NCBI GenBank assembly: GCA_944324645.1
Contig: CALUXB010000001.1
Location: 124,001 to 188,000, forward strand
Direction of reading: 5' to 3'
Source: an uncultured Elusimicrobiales bacterium
Lineage (GTDB): Bacteria; Elusimicrobiota; Elusimicrobia; Elusimicrobiales; Elusimicrobiaceae
DNA: 64,000 nucleotides
Shown here: positions 23,769 to 32,314 of the stretch, one piece after another
Numbering within the stretch: the first letter of the stretch is position 1
Layout of the letters: every line of letters begins with the position of its first letter
The notes under the pieces: generated by a model
Seen by the model: only the letters and a program-made list of their open reading frames with translations
Told to the model about the DNA's origin: nothing
The model's database searches: none
Position numbers and translations under genes: made by a program

Positions 23769-24707
23769 ATGAAAAAAATAGTTGCTTTTTTGGCTGTGCT
23801 GGGGCTGTGTGCCTGCGCCAGCGTAAATAAAAGTACAGTCAGCTATCAAATGGGTAAATATGACCAGCAAATGTATTATGTCGTGTCCGGAGAAGGAGCG
23901 GACAAAGAAGCCGCTTCTGCCAATGCGCTGGCTAATATGCGTGCCAGTTTTGCCCAAGCCGTGCCGGACGCCGCCGATTTGCCGCAAATTAACGATATTA
24001 TGGCCAACGCCGAAGTGGATAAAGTTTGGCGTGATAAAAGCCGCAAAGAGCCTAAAAACTATTTTGCTTTAGCTATTGTCAAACGTCAAACGGCGGAGCT
24101 GATTTTGCAGGTGCCTGCCAATGCGTTGGACGCCCGCTTAGGAGCCTTAGCCGCCCAACTGCAGGGAACGGAAGATAAATTTGCCGGGCTGCGCGCTGCT
24201 TTTGCGATGAAGCCGCTAATTGAACAGCGAAATGTAGTGCAAGACTTGTATGTTTTTATCAGCGAAAACCGCACAGGCTATGAAACACAACGCTTTGACG
24301 AATATAAAAAACTCTACAACGAACGCTTGGCGGCGGTTAAAGTGGCAGTAATGGTGCGGGGCGAGGAGGACCAAGTACTTCTTTCCCTTATTACAGACGC
24401 TGTCAACCAACTGGGTTTAAGCGTGGTCGGGGCGGAGGATTCCACTGCTTTACTCTCTGTAGAAGTGGACGCCAAGGTGGACGGTTATGGCTCAGAACGG
24501 CTGAAAGGGCTGGTTTGGGCCGCGACTAGTGCAGCCGTGAGTTTGCGTGATTTGCAAGCGGGCACCACCTTTGCGCGTTTTAACGTATATGACCGCGCCG
24601 GCACCGGCAGACAGGCCGATTCCCTGCGCAAAAGTATGGAAGGCGTTGGGAAAAAAGCCTCTTTGGAAATCGTCAAACGGATGACGGACTATTTGAAAAC
24701 AAAATAA
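23769..24707 (+). CDS. LPP20-family lipoprotein
   Basis: A 312-residue lipoprotein with signal LAVLGLCAC-A. The LPP20-like segment covers about residues 30-110 (VVSGEGADKEAASANALANMRASFAQ and NYFALAIVKRQTAE), followed by a second mixed domain with SVEVDAKVDGYGSERLKGLVW. The start at 23769 is chosen because GAGGAA precedes it and the lipoprotein signal begins there; an upstream in-frame start at 23700 lies inside the preceding gene. It is third in the lipoprotein operon. Its function is not established beyond surface or envelope location in the family. Confidence 0.72.
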   Translation: MKKIVAFLAVLGLCACASVNKSTVSYQMGKYDQQMYYVVSGEGADKEAASANALANMRASFAQAVPDAADLPQINDIMANAEVDKVWRDKSRKEPKNYFALAIVKRQTAELILQVPANALDARLGALAAQLQGTEDKFAGLRAAFAMKPLIEQRNVVQDLYVFISENRTGYETQRFDEYKKLYNERLAAVKVAVMVRGEEDQVLLSLITDAVNQLGLSVVGAEDSTALLSVEVDAKVDGYGSERLKGLVWAATSAAVSLRDLQAGTTFARFNVYDRAGTGRQADSLRKSMEGVGKKASLEIVKRMTDYLKTK

Positions 24708-24742
24708 GAACCGGCTAGACCGGCAATATAAGAGGATAGCAT

Positions 24743-25468
24743 ATGAAAAAAATGATTTGGTTGGCAGGAATAATTCTGTTGGGATGGCCGGTGGCGGCCC
24801 AGGAAACAGCGGAAGCGGTTACTCAAGCTTCTACTGATACGGTTTCCGCTGCGGTAGCCGCGCAAGACCCGGCGGAGCGCAATAAGATGCTTTATTCTCT
24901 GGGATTTTTGCTGGGGGACAATTTAAAACGCCAGCTGGTGTTGGACAATGAAGATGATTATAAAGCCCTTTCCCAAGGAATGAGAGACAGCCTGCTCAAT
25001 AAGCCTTCCCAGACGGTGCTGGACGAATATAAACCCCAAATTATTGAAAAATATAAACAAGACGCACAAATCATCAGCCAAAAACGTGCGGAAGAGCAAA
25101 AAGAATATTTGGAAAACTTCTCTAAAGAAAAGGGTGTTAAAGTGTTAGACAATGGGGCTATGATTAAATTGTCTAAAAAAGGTAAAGGCCGCACCGCTAA
25201 AGCCGACAGCAAAGTGACGGTGCACTATGAAGGCAGACTGATTGACGGCACCAAATTTGACAGTTCTTATGACCGCCAGGAGCCTTTTACCACCAAGTTG
25301 ACCGATGTCATCCCTTGCTGGACAAAAGCTATGCAGCAAATGCGTCCTTCAGCCAAAGCCACGGTGGTGTGCCCGGCTGATACGGCTTATGGCAACCGGC
25401 CGGTGGGGATTATTCCGCCCAATTCGGCCCTAGTCTTTACGGTGGAAATGATTAGCATAGACGATTAA
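24743..25468 (+). CDS. FKBP-type peptidyl-prolyl cis-trans isomerase, periplasmic
   Basis: A 241-residue protein with a signal peptide (ending VAAQ). A helical dimerisation region with FLLGDNLKRQL, as in FkpA/Mip proteins, is followed by a C-terminal FKBP domain (about 140-241): VTVHYEGRLIDGTKFDSSYDR, YGNRPVGIIPPNSALVF. The dimerisation and FKBP domains match the secreted Mip/FkpA class, which folds outer-membrane and secreted proteins. An unusual PCWTKAMQQM replaces the common PGWTEGLQLM. The start has AGAGGA. It may be cotranscribed with the lipoprotein genes. Confidence 0.92.
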   Translation: MKKMIWLAGIILLGWPVAAQETAEAVTQASTDTVSAAVAAQDPAERNKMLYSLGFLLGDNLKRQLVLDNEDDYKALSQGMRDSLLNKPSQTVLDEYKPQIIEKYKQDAQIISQKRAEEQKEYLENFSKEKGVKVLDNGAMIKLSKKGKGRTAKADSKVTVHYEGRLIDGTKFDSSYDRQEPFTTKLTDVIPCWTKAMQQMRPSAKATVVCPADTAYGNRPVGIIPPNSALVFTVEMISIDD

Positions 25469-25472
25469 ATTT

Positions 25473-26036
25473 ATGTCTAAAACCAGCCGCTTTTTCTTAG
25501 GGGTAATTATTATAGGCCTGGCTTTTATAGCCGGGATACGTGCATACCGTATGTATGAAGGCTATGTGCAAGCCCAACAAGAGGCGCAGCCTCCTACGAT
25601 GACGTTTAATAATGTGCCCGTGCAGAGACTGCCTCCGCAGATAGAGACGCAGCGTTTTGAACGCTGGACCGGGGAACCGGCCGTGAAGGAAATTTATTTA
25701 GAAGATCAGCCGTTGCCTGCGCAATTAGAAAAAGAACAAGCCCAGCAAACAATTGTTTCTATTTTAGAGGATTATAAGAATAATCCGGAAATACAAAAAT
25801 TTTATGCCGATTTACGGCAAGCCACCGGACGCAACGATATAGACTTGGCTGCTTTAAGCGCTGAGAATCTGCCCCAGCTATTACAGCAATATCCCCAGTT
25901 GCAACAGGTGATAGCAGAACATACGAAAAATCCTGCTTTTGTTGGCACTATACAGGAGATATTTCAAAATCCGCAATTTATTCATAGTGTAACGGTATTG
26001 CAGGGGCCGCCTGTTGCGGTGCAACCGGATAAATAA
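25473..26036 (+). CDS. single-pass membrane protein of unknown function
   Basis: A 187-residue protein with one N-terminal membrane segment (FFLGVIIIGLAFIAGI), a proline-rich linker (PPTMTFNNVPVQRLPPQ) and a helical, Gln-rich C-terminal part (LLQQYPQLQQVIAEH, VGTIQEIFQNPQFI). I recognise no domain. It starts four bases after the FKBP stop without a Shine-Dalgarno, so translation probably depends on coupling. A periplasmic role next to a chaperone is plausible by location only. Confidence 0.65.
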   Translation: MSKTSRFFLGVIIIGLAFIAGIRAYRMYEGYVQAQQEAQPPTMTFNNVPVQRLPPQIETQRFERWTGEPAVKEIYLEDQPLPAQLEKEQAQQTIVSILEDYKNNPEIQKFYADLRQATGRNDIDLAALSAENLPQLLQQYPQLQQVIAEHTKNPAFVGTIQEIFQNPQFIHSVTVLQGPPVAVQPDK

Positions 26037-26100
26037 AAAGCGCCGGAGCCGTCAAATTTTGCTATTCTATCTGTAGAGACAAGAAAAGGAGGGCGTTTTC

Positions 26101-26619
26101 GTGGTAAAAATTTTACTCAAAGCGGCCGTATTATTTTTTATTGTTTTAAGTATTTATTTGATTGTGCATCCTTCGGCTTGTTCTAACTGGATTGCCGGAC
26201 GGGAAACGGTGGTTCCGGGTGAAGGTGTGGTGGTAGAGTGGCAGCATCCAATGTCTGAGCAACCGGAAACTTTGTCTGCTCCTTCTTCTGTTTCGGAGGT
26301 GGCTGTTTCAGAGAATGGCCAAGGCCCAGAAGGAGTTTTTGATACCAATACGATTAATACAGAATCTGCGTTGCAGCCGGTTTATTCGCAGCAGGATATT
26401 GATTACGCCATCGCCAGCCGTTATGTGGAGTTGGAACGCGAATATGCGCAAAATCAGCCTGTGGGGAAAGATTCCTCGCGTGAAATCTCTTTTATCGTAA
26501 TGGACGATTTTGAGATGTCGCCTACGGAGTGGGAAGACTTTTTGACCCGTGCTACAGCGGCGGATTTGTTTAATAAAATCCGCCAGGAAATGCCGCTGGA
26601 AAATACAACGGCTCAATAA
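26101..26619 (+). CDS. secreted or membrane-anchored protein of unknown function
   Basis: A 172-residue protein that starts at GTG 26101 after AGGAGGG (26088-26094). The N-terminal hydrophobic segment AVLFFIVLSIYLIV may be a signal anchor. A Ser/Glu/Pro-rich linker and an acidic C-terminal half (IVMDDFEMSPTEWEDF) follow. No recognised family. It is the last gene before a strong terminator and may belong to the FKBP unit. Confidence 0.6.
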   Translation: MVKILLKAAVLFFIVLSIYLIVHPSACSNWIAGRETVVPGEGVVVEWQHPMSEQPETLSAPSSVSEVAVSENGQGPEGVFDTNTINTESALQPVYSQQDIDYAIASRYVELEREYAQNQPVGKDSSREISFIVMDDFEMSPTEWEDFLTRATAADLFNKIRQEMPLENTTAQ

Positions 26620-26641
26620 ATATTCTCTAAAGGAAAAAATG

Positions 26642-26667
26642 CCCCGGGCTTATGCCCGGGGTTTTTG
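26642..26667 (+). terminator. intrinsic terminator
   Basis: CCCCGGGC, loop TTAT, GCCCGGGG, followed by TTTTTG and a further T run. It ends the plus-strand run that begins near 21413. Confidence 0.92.
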
Positions 26668-26800
26668 TTTTTTTAGAAATTACGTTTTGCTCTAGGAGTC
26701 CCATCTCATTGTTTATCTGCGAAAGCTATTTTCTGTGATGGAATTTTATGCTTTACTTTTCGGGTTTATTCCTAGGGGTTGGGGGAGAGATATTTATAGA

Positions 26801-26828
26801 AAACCCGTCTGTTAGCAGACGGGTTTTT
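26801..26828. terminator. bidirectional terminator
   Basis: AAACCCGTCTG and CAGACGGGTTT form an 11-bp stem around TTAG, with A residues on the left and T residues on the right. On the minus strand it ends the AI-2E transporter operon, whose stop lies eight bases away. Confidence 0.9.
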
Positions 26829-26836
26829 CATATCTT

Positions 26837-27856
26837 TTACCGGAGCAAACGCCCGGCTAACAATTCAGCCACGGGCCGTGTATGTTTGATTTTGCTTAAG
26901 ACAATTTTAACAGAAGCGGTAATAGGGACGGATAAGAAAGCCCCGGGGACTCCCCATACAAGCCCCCAAAAGATTAAGGAGGCAATAACAACAACCGGGT
27001 GCAGGTCCATCCCTTCTCCCATCAGACGAGGCTCTATTAAATTGCCTATCGTAAATTGAGTGGCCGTCATCAGCCCGATGACTACAAAAAAGTTAGCGCC
27101 AAACCCATATTGTAAAAACAAAACGGGCGTGGGTAACAAAACCGCAATAATGGAGCCGATGCTGGGAATGAAATTGAGCAGAAATGTCATCAAGCCAAAT
27201 AAGAAAGCCAATTTTACCTGGAACGCTGCCAAAATAATCCATACGATGACTGCCGTAACCAAAGAAGTCATAATTTTGACCGAAAGGTATTTGGATACAT
27301 TGGAAAGAATTTCCTGTATAGTAGGGTTGGGATTGGAAGGAAGAATTTTTTTCTCTCCCAGGAAAAGGAAAATAATAAACAAAATAATCAACGTGGTATT
27401 AGACACAAGAGAGAAGAGCTGACTTCCAAAGTTTCTAAACCAATCAAAGAGCGGCAGGCTCTTTACATAACCCACAATAGAAGCTTGGTCCAGGTTGACG
27501 CCGTGTTGGGTTAATTTGCTTACTACATCTGCCGTGCTGGCGAGCAAGTTTTCTTTATATACTTCCGCCCCTTTTAAAAATTCCCCCACGGAATTTACGG
27601 TAAAATAAATAATTCCCACCAAGCACGCGGCAAAGAATAGAATAGAGACAGTCAATGCCAGCCACACCGGAAAAGAAAGCCGCCGGTGCAGGGCCGCCGT
27701 CATTTGGGTCAGAATGGTGTAGAAGAAAATGGCGATGACCAGCGGAATCATCAGCGCGCGCGTATAGACCAATGCCGCCGCAATAATAGCCGCGGCGATA
27801 ATAGTCAAACAAATGGCACTCATTTTTTGATAGTACCAGGATGTTTTGTCTATCAT
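26837..27856 (-). CDS. AI-2E family transporter (PerM/UPF0118)
   Basis: A 339-residue membrane protein with about eight helices and the family layout: two helix pairs, a central extramembrane region (about 90-180) and a C-terminal block containing FLLNFIPSIGSIIAVLLP and IGNLIEPRLMGEGMDLHPVVV, the two best-conserved motifs. Members were proposed to export autoinducer-2, and some act as Na+/H+ antiporters, so the substrate is uncertain. It is the last gene of a minus-strand operon after the histidine kinase and a coiled-coil protein. Confidence 0.9.
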   Translation of the reverse strand: MIDKTSWYYQKMSAICLTIIAAAIIAAALVYTRALMIPLVIAIFFYTILTQMTAALHRRLSFPVWLALTVSILFFAACLVGIIYFTVNSVGEFLKGAEVYKENLLASTADVVSKLTQHGVNLDQASIVGYVKSLPLFDWFRNFGSQLFSLVSNTTLIILFIIFLFLGEKKILPSNPNPTIQEILSNVSKYLSVKIMTSLVTAVIVWIILAAFQVKLAFLFGLMTFLLNFIPSIGSIIAVLLPTPVLFLQYGFGANFFVVIGLMTATQFTIGNLIEPRLMGEGMDLHPVVVIASLIFWGLVWGVPGAFLSVPITASVKIVLSKIKHTRPVAELLAGRLLR

Positions 27857-28366
27857 TTAATACCCCCGTATTTTTTCAGTTTTTTTGGCTAGCTCCCGTG
27901 AAAGAAATAAAATCTTTCCCGTCAGATTGCTTAAATCGTCGCAACAGGATGTCAGCAGCCATACCGGCAGTTTAGTTAGTGTATAGTTTTTATAAAAACG
28001 GTTAAAATAGTCGTAAGCGGTGGTCAGTTCATCGCAAGCGCGGGAAAGCGTTTTAGCCCGGCTGACAAAACTTTTTACCCCCAATGCCAACGCATATCCT
28101 TCCTTGCCGGTGCCGCTGCGCAGCTGCGTGCGTGCTTGTTGCCAATAGTCCAACTTCGCGTCAGTATCCTGCCGCAGCGAAACACAAAAAGAAGAAAAAT
28201 CTTCGGCAAAAGCAGTATCCCGCACCGCAATTTTTTTGTGATCCTGACTTAAAATTAATTCCAGCCTTCGGCTAAAATCCTGCAGTGCGCGTGCAGAGGC
28301 AGCCAGCATAGCGCGCAATGCGTCGGCCTGGGCCAGTACGGTGTCCAATAATTCCTCTTGTTTCAT
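27857..28366 (-). CDS. helical protein of unknown function in the kinase operon
   Basis: A 169-residue, almost entirely alpha-helical protein with no signal peptide and no clear membrane segment; PVWLLTSCCDDLSNLTGKILFL is only moderately hydrophobic. It begins in a four-base overlap with the histidine kinase stop and ends at the base before the transporter's start, so the three genes form one coupled unit. No family recognised. A four-helix-bundle partner of the kinase would fit the context; this is speculation. Confidence 0.65.
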   Translation of the reverse strand: MKQEELLDTVLAQADALRAMLAASARALQDFSRRLELILSQDHKKIAVRDTAFAEDFSSFCVSLRQDTDAKLDYWQQARTQLRSGTGKEGYALALGVKSFVSRAKTLSRACDELTTAYDYFNRFYKNYTLTKLPVWLLTSCCDDLSNLTGKILFLSRELAKKTEKIRGY

Positions 28367-29127
28367 TCTACCGGGAGACTCACTGTAAAAATGGACCCCA
28401 ACCCCCTGTCGGAAATCACGCTGATGCTGCCGCCGTGCAGCTCCAAAATTTTCTTTACCATTGTCAGCCCTAAGCCCCAGCCGTCTATTTGCCCGGTAAA
28501 ATAATCATCTACTTGGTAAAAGTTTTCAAAAATCTTATTTACGTCTTGGGGGCGGATACCGGCCCCATAATCACGTACGGAGATAGAAATGCTGTCCCCG
28601 TGGTGGGCGCATTGTACTTTAATGATTTTTTCAGCTTTATTGTTAAATTTGATGGCATTGCTTAAAAGCTCTTCTAATAAAAATCCCATTAACTCTTCGT
28701 CGGCTTTGATTTCCAAGTTTGACGGGCAATCTATTTCAATGAAGGTGCCTTTTTTTGCCACAGTAGATCCGGCCGACACGGTGGCTATTTCTTCATCTTG
28801 TGCAATGGCGTCGTTGGCGCTGGTTTTGATGATATTTTTTAGATTTAAAGTTTTCTTAGCCAAATCTTTAGCTTGTAAAGATACCACTTTATTAAAAAAG
28901 AGCAGTTTATCTACCAAATTGCATAATTTGGTGCCCTGTTTGTTGATCTCTTCTAAGGCTTTTGCCGTAAAAGGAGAAAATTTTTCCTTGGAAGACTGGG
29001 ATAAAATCGCCTCCGAGTACCCGTTGATAATAGACAACGGCGTTTTAAGTTTGTGGGAAACCAAAGAGAGCATCTTGGTAGGATCTTTTTCGTTTTGTAT
29101 ATTTTCCGCTATTGGCTCTTTTTCCAT
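28363..29127 (-). CDS. soluble sensor histidine kinase
   Basis: A 254-residue kinase without membrane or input domain. The HisKA region has LSLVSHKLKTPLSIINGYSE with the phosphorylatable His; the ATPase domain has the N box LLEELLSNAIKFN, the G1 box VRDYGAGI and GWGLGLTMVKKILELHGG. The core is complete. Lacking a sensor, it probably receives its signal through a partner, perhaps the helical protein encoded next to it. No response regulator lies nearby; the only REC protein in the window is at 47986-48915. The start has AGGGAG. Confidence 0.9.
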   Translation of the reverse strand: MEKEPIAENIQNEKDPTKMLSLVSHKLKTPLSIINGYSEAILSQSSKEKFSPFTAKALEEINKQGTKLCNLVDKLLFFNKVVSLQAKDLAKKTLNLKNIIKTSANDAIAQDEEIATVSAGSTVAKKGTFIEIDCPSNLEIKADEELMGFLLEELLSNAIKFNNKAEKIIKVQCAHHGDSISISVRDYGAGIRPQDVNKIFENFYQVDDYFTGQIDGWGLGLTMVKKILELHGGSISVISDRGLGSIFTVSLPVE

Positions 29128-29139
29128 AACTGCTCCCTG

Positions 29140-30027
29140 TTAAAAAGCGATATTTAAATTGGCAAACAGAATGTCGCGTTTATTTTTTCCGTCTGTGTTC
29201 TGCAAATGGTTGTAGGCAATATCCATACGGGCGTTGGCGGCCACGCGGAAGCTGTTGCCCACTAATATAGAGTGCTGCGGGTCTGCGGTATAAAACTCAC
29301 CGTAATGGTAACCCAAATATAAGGTGGACTGCTGCTGCGGCCACACGCGGGTTACCCGGGCCGAAAGCACATATTTGCCCAATGCTCGGCTAACGTCGTA
29401 AGATTGGGTAAAGGCCAAATCGTTTTGGTCCATAATACCGCGAAACCCTTCTACCCGGCTGATGCCGTCTGGATACTGGTAAGCGGTGGCAGCGGCGTGG
29501 AAAGTGAAAGCGCTAAAGAAATTTTGCCGCAGCCCCAATGTGTAAGCCATTTGCGTATAATTTTCGTTAGACCAGTCCGCGCTTTCCAATAAGGTGGCTT
29601 TTTGGCGTGCGTATGAGATGCCAATATAAGCCTGGGTGTAGAGCTCTTCCACTTCATCTTGGCGAAGATTCATTACAAACTGCGTATTAATGCCATAAGC
29701 GGAGGCGTCTTGAAAAAGAGGATTGTCCGATTTATTTTTGAAATAATAGAACGGGGTTAAATTGACTTTAACCAAATCCAAATCCAGCTGTATGGGCAGA
29801 TAAACCGAATAGACGGCGTCTTTAAAAGCGCCTGCTTCTTCGGAAAATTTATCTTCTACATAGCGTCCCTCCAAGCCTATAGCGGCATTGAGCCCCAACG
29901 GCAAGGCGGCTCCAGCCCGTATTTGGTTGTAATCGGAAGAATAAATATACGTGGCTGAAGCATCTACAGCGGCCTGCGCAGTAAGCGCAGCCAAAGACAA
30001 AACACAAAAAAGTAAAATTTTCTTCAT
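29140..30027 (-). CDS. outer-membrane beta-barrel protein
   Basis: A 295-residue protein with a signal peptide (MKKILLFCVLSLAALTAQA), alternating hydrophobic beta strands throughout and a C-terminal Phe (LFANLNIAF), all typical of an outer-membrane barrel. No specific family recognised. Two ATGs are possible; that at 30027 is preferred because the signal peptide starts there and TAAATT lies exactly six bases before it. The first ATG (30033) would directly abut that hexamer. It is divergent from the phosphatase homologue, and may be the first gene of the kinase/transporter run, although the kinase has its own Shine-Dalgarno. Confidence 0.8.
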   Translation of the reverse strand: MKKILLFCVLSLAALTAQAAVDASATYIYSSDYNQIRAGAALPLGLNAAIGLEGRYVEDKFSEEAGAFKDAVYSVYLPIQLDLDLVKVNLTPFYYFKNKSDNPLFQDASAYGINTQFVMNLRQDEVEELYTQAYIGISYARQKATLLESADWSNENYTQMAYTLGLRQNFFSAFTFHAAATAYQYPDGISRVEGFRGIMDQNDLAFTQSYDVSRALGKYVLSARVTRVWPQQQSTLYLGYHYGEFYTADPQHSILVGNSFRVAANARMDIAYNHLQNTDGKNKRDILFANLNIAF

Positions 30028-30039
30028 ATCCATAATTTA
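30025..30039 (-). promoter_or_regulatory. -10-like TAAATT six bases before ATG
   Basis: Minus strand TAAATT (30039-30034), ATGGAT, ATG at 30027. No Shine-Dalgarno. Confidence 0.5.
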
Positions 30040-30241
30040 GCAAAATTTGCGCCGCTGTAACAGCGCAATTTCCCTTTATGCGCACGCGCGCGAACGCCCC
30101 AGGCAGCGCCCAGCAGGCAGCTGCGGCGCTAAATCCGGCGCGCTACCGCTCTGCGTAAGAGCCGATTGCCGGCAATTTGCCTCTTAAACACAAACGAACA
30201 TCCCCAACAAAAAGGGCCCAGGGAACGAAAAGATATTTTGC

Positions 30242-30256
30242 TAAAATATTTGTATG
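30242..30256 (+). promoter_or_regulatory. -10-like TAAAAT six bases before ATG
   Basis: TAAAAT (30242-30247), ATTTGT, ATG at 30254. No Shine-Dalgarno; predicted leaderless start. The remaining 200 bases of this divergent gap hold no gene I can support. Confidence 0.5.
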
Positions 30257-31477
30257 AAGATTTTTCTCTCTTTTTTATTGGCTGTTGCCGCTTGTGGCGC
30301 CTATGGCGCGCAGATTATCCGCGGGCCTTATATAGAAGACCCAACCCAGACCACAATGGTCCTGCGTTGGCAAACCGATGAACCCACCCCGGCCTGGCTG
30401 GAGTATGGCCCCGCTCCGCGCTGCAACCAAATTGTCAAAATCAGCCCGGAAGGAACACAACATAAAGCTATTTTATACGGCTTGGTGCCCAATCAAGATT
30501 TTTGTTACCGGCTGTATGTATATAATGCCGCGCGCGATGGCGTGCAGGCCCCGGTGGAGGGGAAATTCACCACCCTCTATAGTGCAGAGCGCAAAGAAGT
30601 GCATTTCTTGGCTTTTGGCAACACCGCCAAAACGCCGCTGACGCCGGAAGAACAAATGAAATCCTGGGAGGGAAACGGCGGCCTGCCCCCGGCGGACCCG
30701 CGGGAACTTTTGGCAGAACAAATGGCCCAAACAGATGCTGATTTTGTCATTCATACCGGCGATTTAACCTATAGCGGTCTAGACGGCGACGCCGATGCGG
30801 AATTTTTTGTTCCCTACCGAAATGTGCTCAGCAAAACCCCGCTGTTTATTGCCATTGGTGCCAACGAATACGGCCCGGAGCGCGACAGCCGGGACAGCAA
30901 ATCTTTTGTGCGCACCAACTATTCGCGCTTTCACGATATGAGCTGGTCCAACGCTACGCCCAAATATTATTCCTTTGATACCGCCAACGCCCGTTTTATC
31001 TTTTTAGATGCCAATGCCGCCTACGGGGCGGTGTGGGCGCCCAATATAGACAATAAATCCGCCCAATATAAATGGCTGCAAAGTATCCTGGCCGGTGCGG
31101 GGGAAAAGTGGAAAATAGTGGTGGTAAATGCCCCTATGTACTCCACTGGGCCCAAAGGCCCGGCTAATGAAGCGGCTGCTAATTTTGTGCCTCTGTTTGA
31201 ACGTTATGGCGTGGATTTGGTGTTGCAGGGGGCGGAAGCCAACTATGAGCGTACCTTCCCTATGTATCAAGACGAACCCAACACCCGCGGCGTAACCTAT
31301 GTAACATTAGGCGGCGGCGGCGCCAAACTGACGCGCCGTTCCGGCAGCCACCGCTCCACCGCGCGCTTTGTATCCGCCCATCATTATGCCGATGTGCGTA
31401 TTTCCGACCGCAAGCTGACGATGACGGTCTATAACGAACAAGGCAAGCAACTGGACAAAGTGGAACTTTACAATTAA
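30254..31477 (+). CDS. purple-acid-phosphatase-like protein lacking most metal ligands
   Basis: A 407-residue secreted protein: signal peptide (to about 19), a fibronectin-III-like N-terminal domain (RGPYIEDPTQTTMVLRW), then a metallophosphatase fold. In purple acid phosphatases the metal ligands sit in GDxG, GDxxY, GNHE, H, and GHxH. Here the first is AFGNTAKT (Asp to Asn) and the second, GDLTY, is kept. GNHE is GANE, the next His is Asn in VVNAPMYS, and GHxHxYER is GAEANYER, with both His replaced by Ala. One ligand Asp and the Tyr remain. I infer loss of phosphatase activity with the fold retained, for binding or structural use. Confidence 0.85.
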   Translation: MKIFLSFLLAVAACGAYGAQIIRGPYIEDPTQTTMVLRWQTDEPTPAWLEYGPAPRCNQIVKISPEGTQHKAILYGLVPNQDFCYRLYVYNAARDGVQAPVEGKFTTLYSAERKEVHFLAFGNTAKTPLTPEEQMKSWEGNGGLPPADPRELLAEQMAQTDADFVIHTGDLTYSGLDGDADAEFFVPYRNVLSKTPLFIAIGANEYGPERDSRDSKSFVRTNYSRFHDMSWSNATPKYYSFDTANARFIFLDANAAYGAVWAPNIDNKSAQYKWLQSILAGAGEKWKIVVVNAPMYSTGPKGPANEAAANFVPLFERYGVDLVLQGAEANYERTFPMYQDEPNTRGVTYVTLGGGGAKLTRRSGSHRSTARFVSAHHYADVRISDRKLTMTVYNEQGKQLDKVELYN

Positions 31478-31491
31478 TTGACTTACAGCGC

Positions 31492-31527
31492 AAAAAAAAC
31501 CGGGTGTTTAAAACACCCGGTTTTTTT
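31492..31527. terminator. bidirectional terminator between convergent genes
   Basis: AAAACCGGGTGTTT and AAACACCCGGTTTT form a perfect 14-bp stem with A and T runs outside. It serves both the phosphatase homologue (plus) and rlmB (minus). Confidence 0.93.
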
Positions 31528-31540
31528 GTGAAAACTCAGT

Positions 31541-32290
31541 TTATTTCTTCAGCTGCACTTTTGAAAACATATCGTACATAATAATACCGGCGGCGGCCGA
31601 AGCGTTTAAACTTTCCACACCGCCTTTCTGCGGAATGGAAATAATTTGGTCGCAGTTCTCAGCCGTTTTTTCGCGTATGCCGGTGCCTTCCGAGCCAATG
31701 ACCAGCACGGCGGGGGAAGCATAGTCGGTCTGCGTAATGGGCTGCCCGTCCATATCGGCGCCGTATATCCAAAAGCCTTCTTCTTTAAGGTCCAAAAGGG
31801 CGTTGGAGAGATTGCTCACTTCCACAATATTGACGCGCTCCACCGCACCGCACGCCACTTTATACACCGCCGGCGTCAGCCCCACGGTGCGCCGCTGCGG
31901 CAAGATAATGGTGGAAAAACCCAAGCAGGCCGCACTGCGGATAATGGCGCCCAGGTTTTGCGGGTCGGTCATTTCATCTACCGCCAGCCACAGGTCTTTT
32001 TTATTTCCGTTGGATTCGTATATGGCGGTGGAAAGCTTCATCAGCCGCACAGGCTGGGCTTTAGCCAACACGCCTTGGTGGTTGCCGTCTTTACTCAAGC
32101 GGTCCATCATTTTGACGTCCATACGGTCTATTTTGACATTGTTGCGCTTGGCCAGGCGGATAATCTCTTCTACGGCCCGGTGCCCGGCTTTGTTGTCTGC
32201 CACATAGAGCTGCACCACATTGCGCTTTTTGCTTTTTAATGCTTCCATTACAGCGTGAATGCCAAACAGAATATCTAAATTTTCGCTCAT
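31541..32290 (-). CDS. rlmB: 23S rRNA 2'-O-ribose methyltransferase, TrmH/RlmB type
   Basis: A 249-residue SPOUT enzyme with an N-terminal substrate-binding domain and the three knot motifs: VDEMTDPQNLGAIIRSA, VIGSEGTGIRE and IPQKGGVESLNASAAAGI. RlmB methylates a guanosine in 23S rRNA using S-adenosylmethionine; other TrmH-family targets cannot be excluded. The start at 32290 (MSENLDILFG) has GGAG six bases upstream and is preferred over 32311. It is the last gene of the ispH-pfk-rlmB run. Confidence 0.9.
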   Translation of the reverse strand: MSENLDILFGIHAVMEALKSKKRNVVQLYVADNKAGHRAVEEIIRLAKRNNVKIDRMDVKMMDRLSKDGNHQGVLAKAQPVRLMKLSTAIYESNGNKKDLWLAVDEMTDPQNLGAIIRSAACLGFSTIILPQRRTVGLTPAVYKVACGAVERVNIVEVSNLSNALLDLKEEGFWIYGADMDGQPITQTDYASPAVLVIGSEGTGIREKTAENCDQIISIPQKGGVESLNASAAAGIIMYDMFSKVQLKK

Positions 32291-32314
32291 ATTTTCTCCG
32301 TGTTTGTGCAACGC

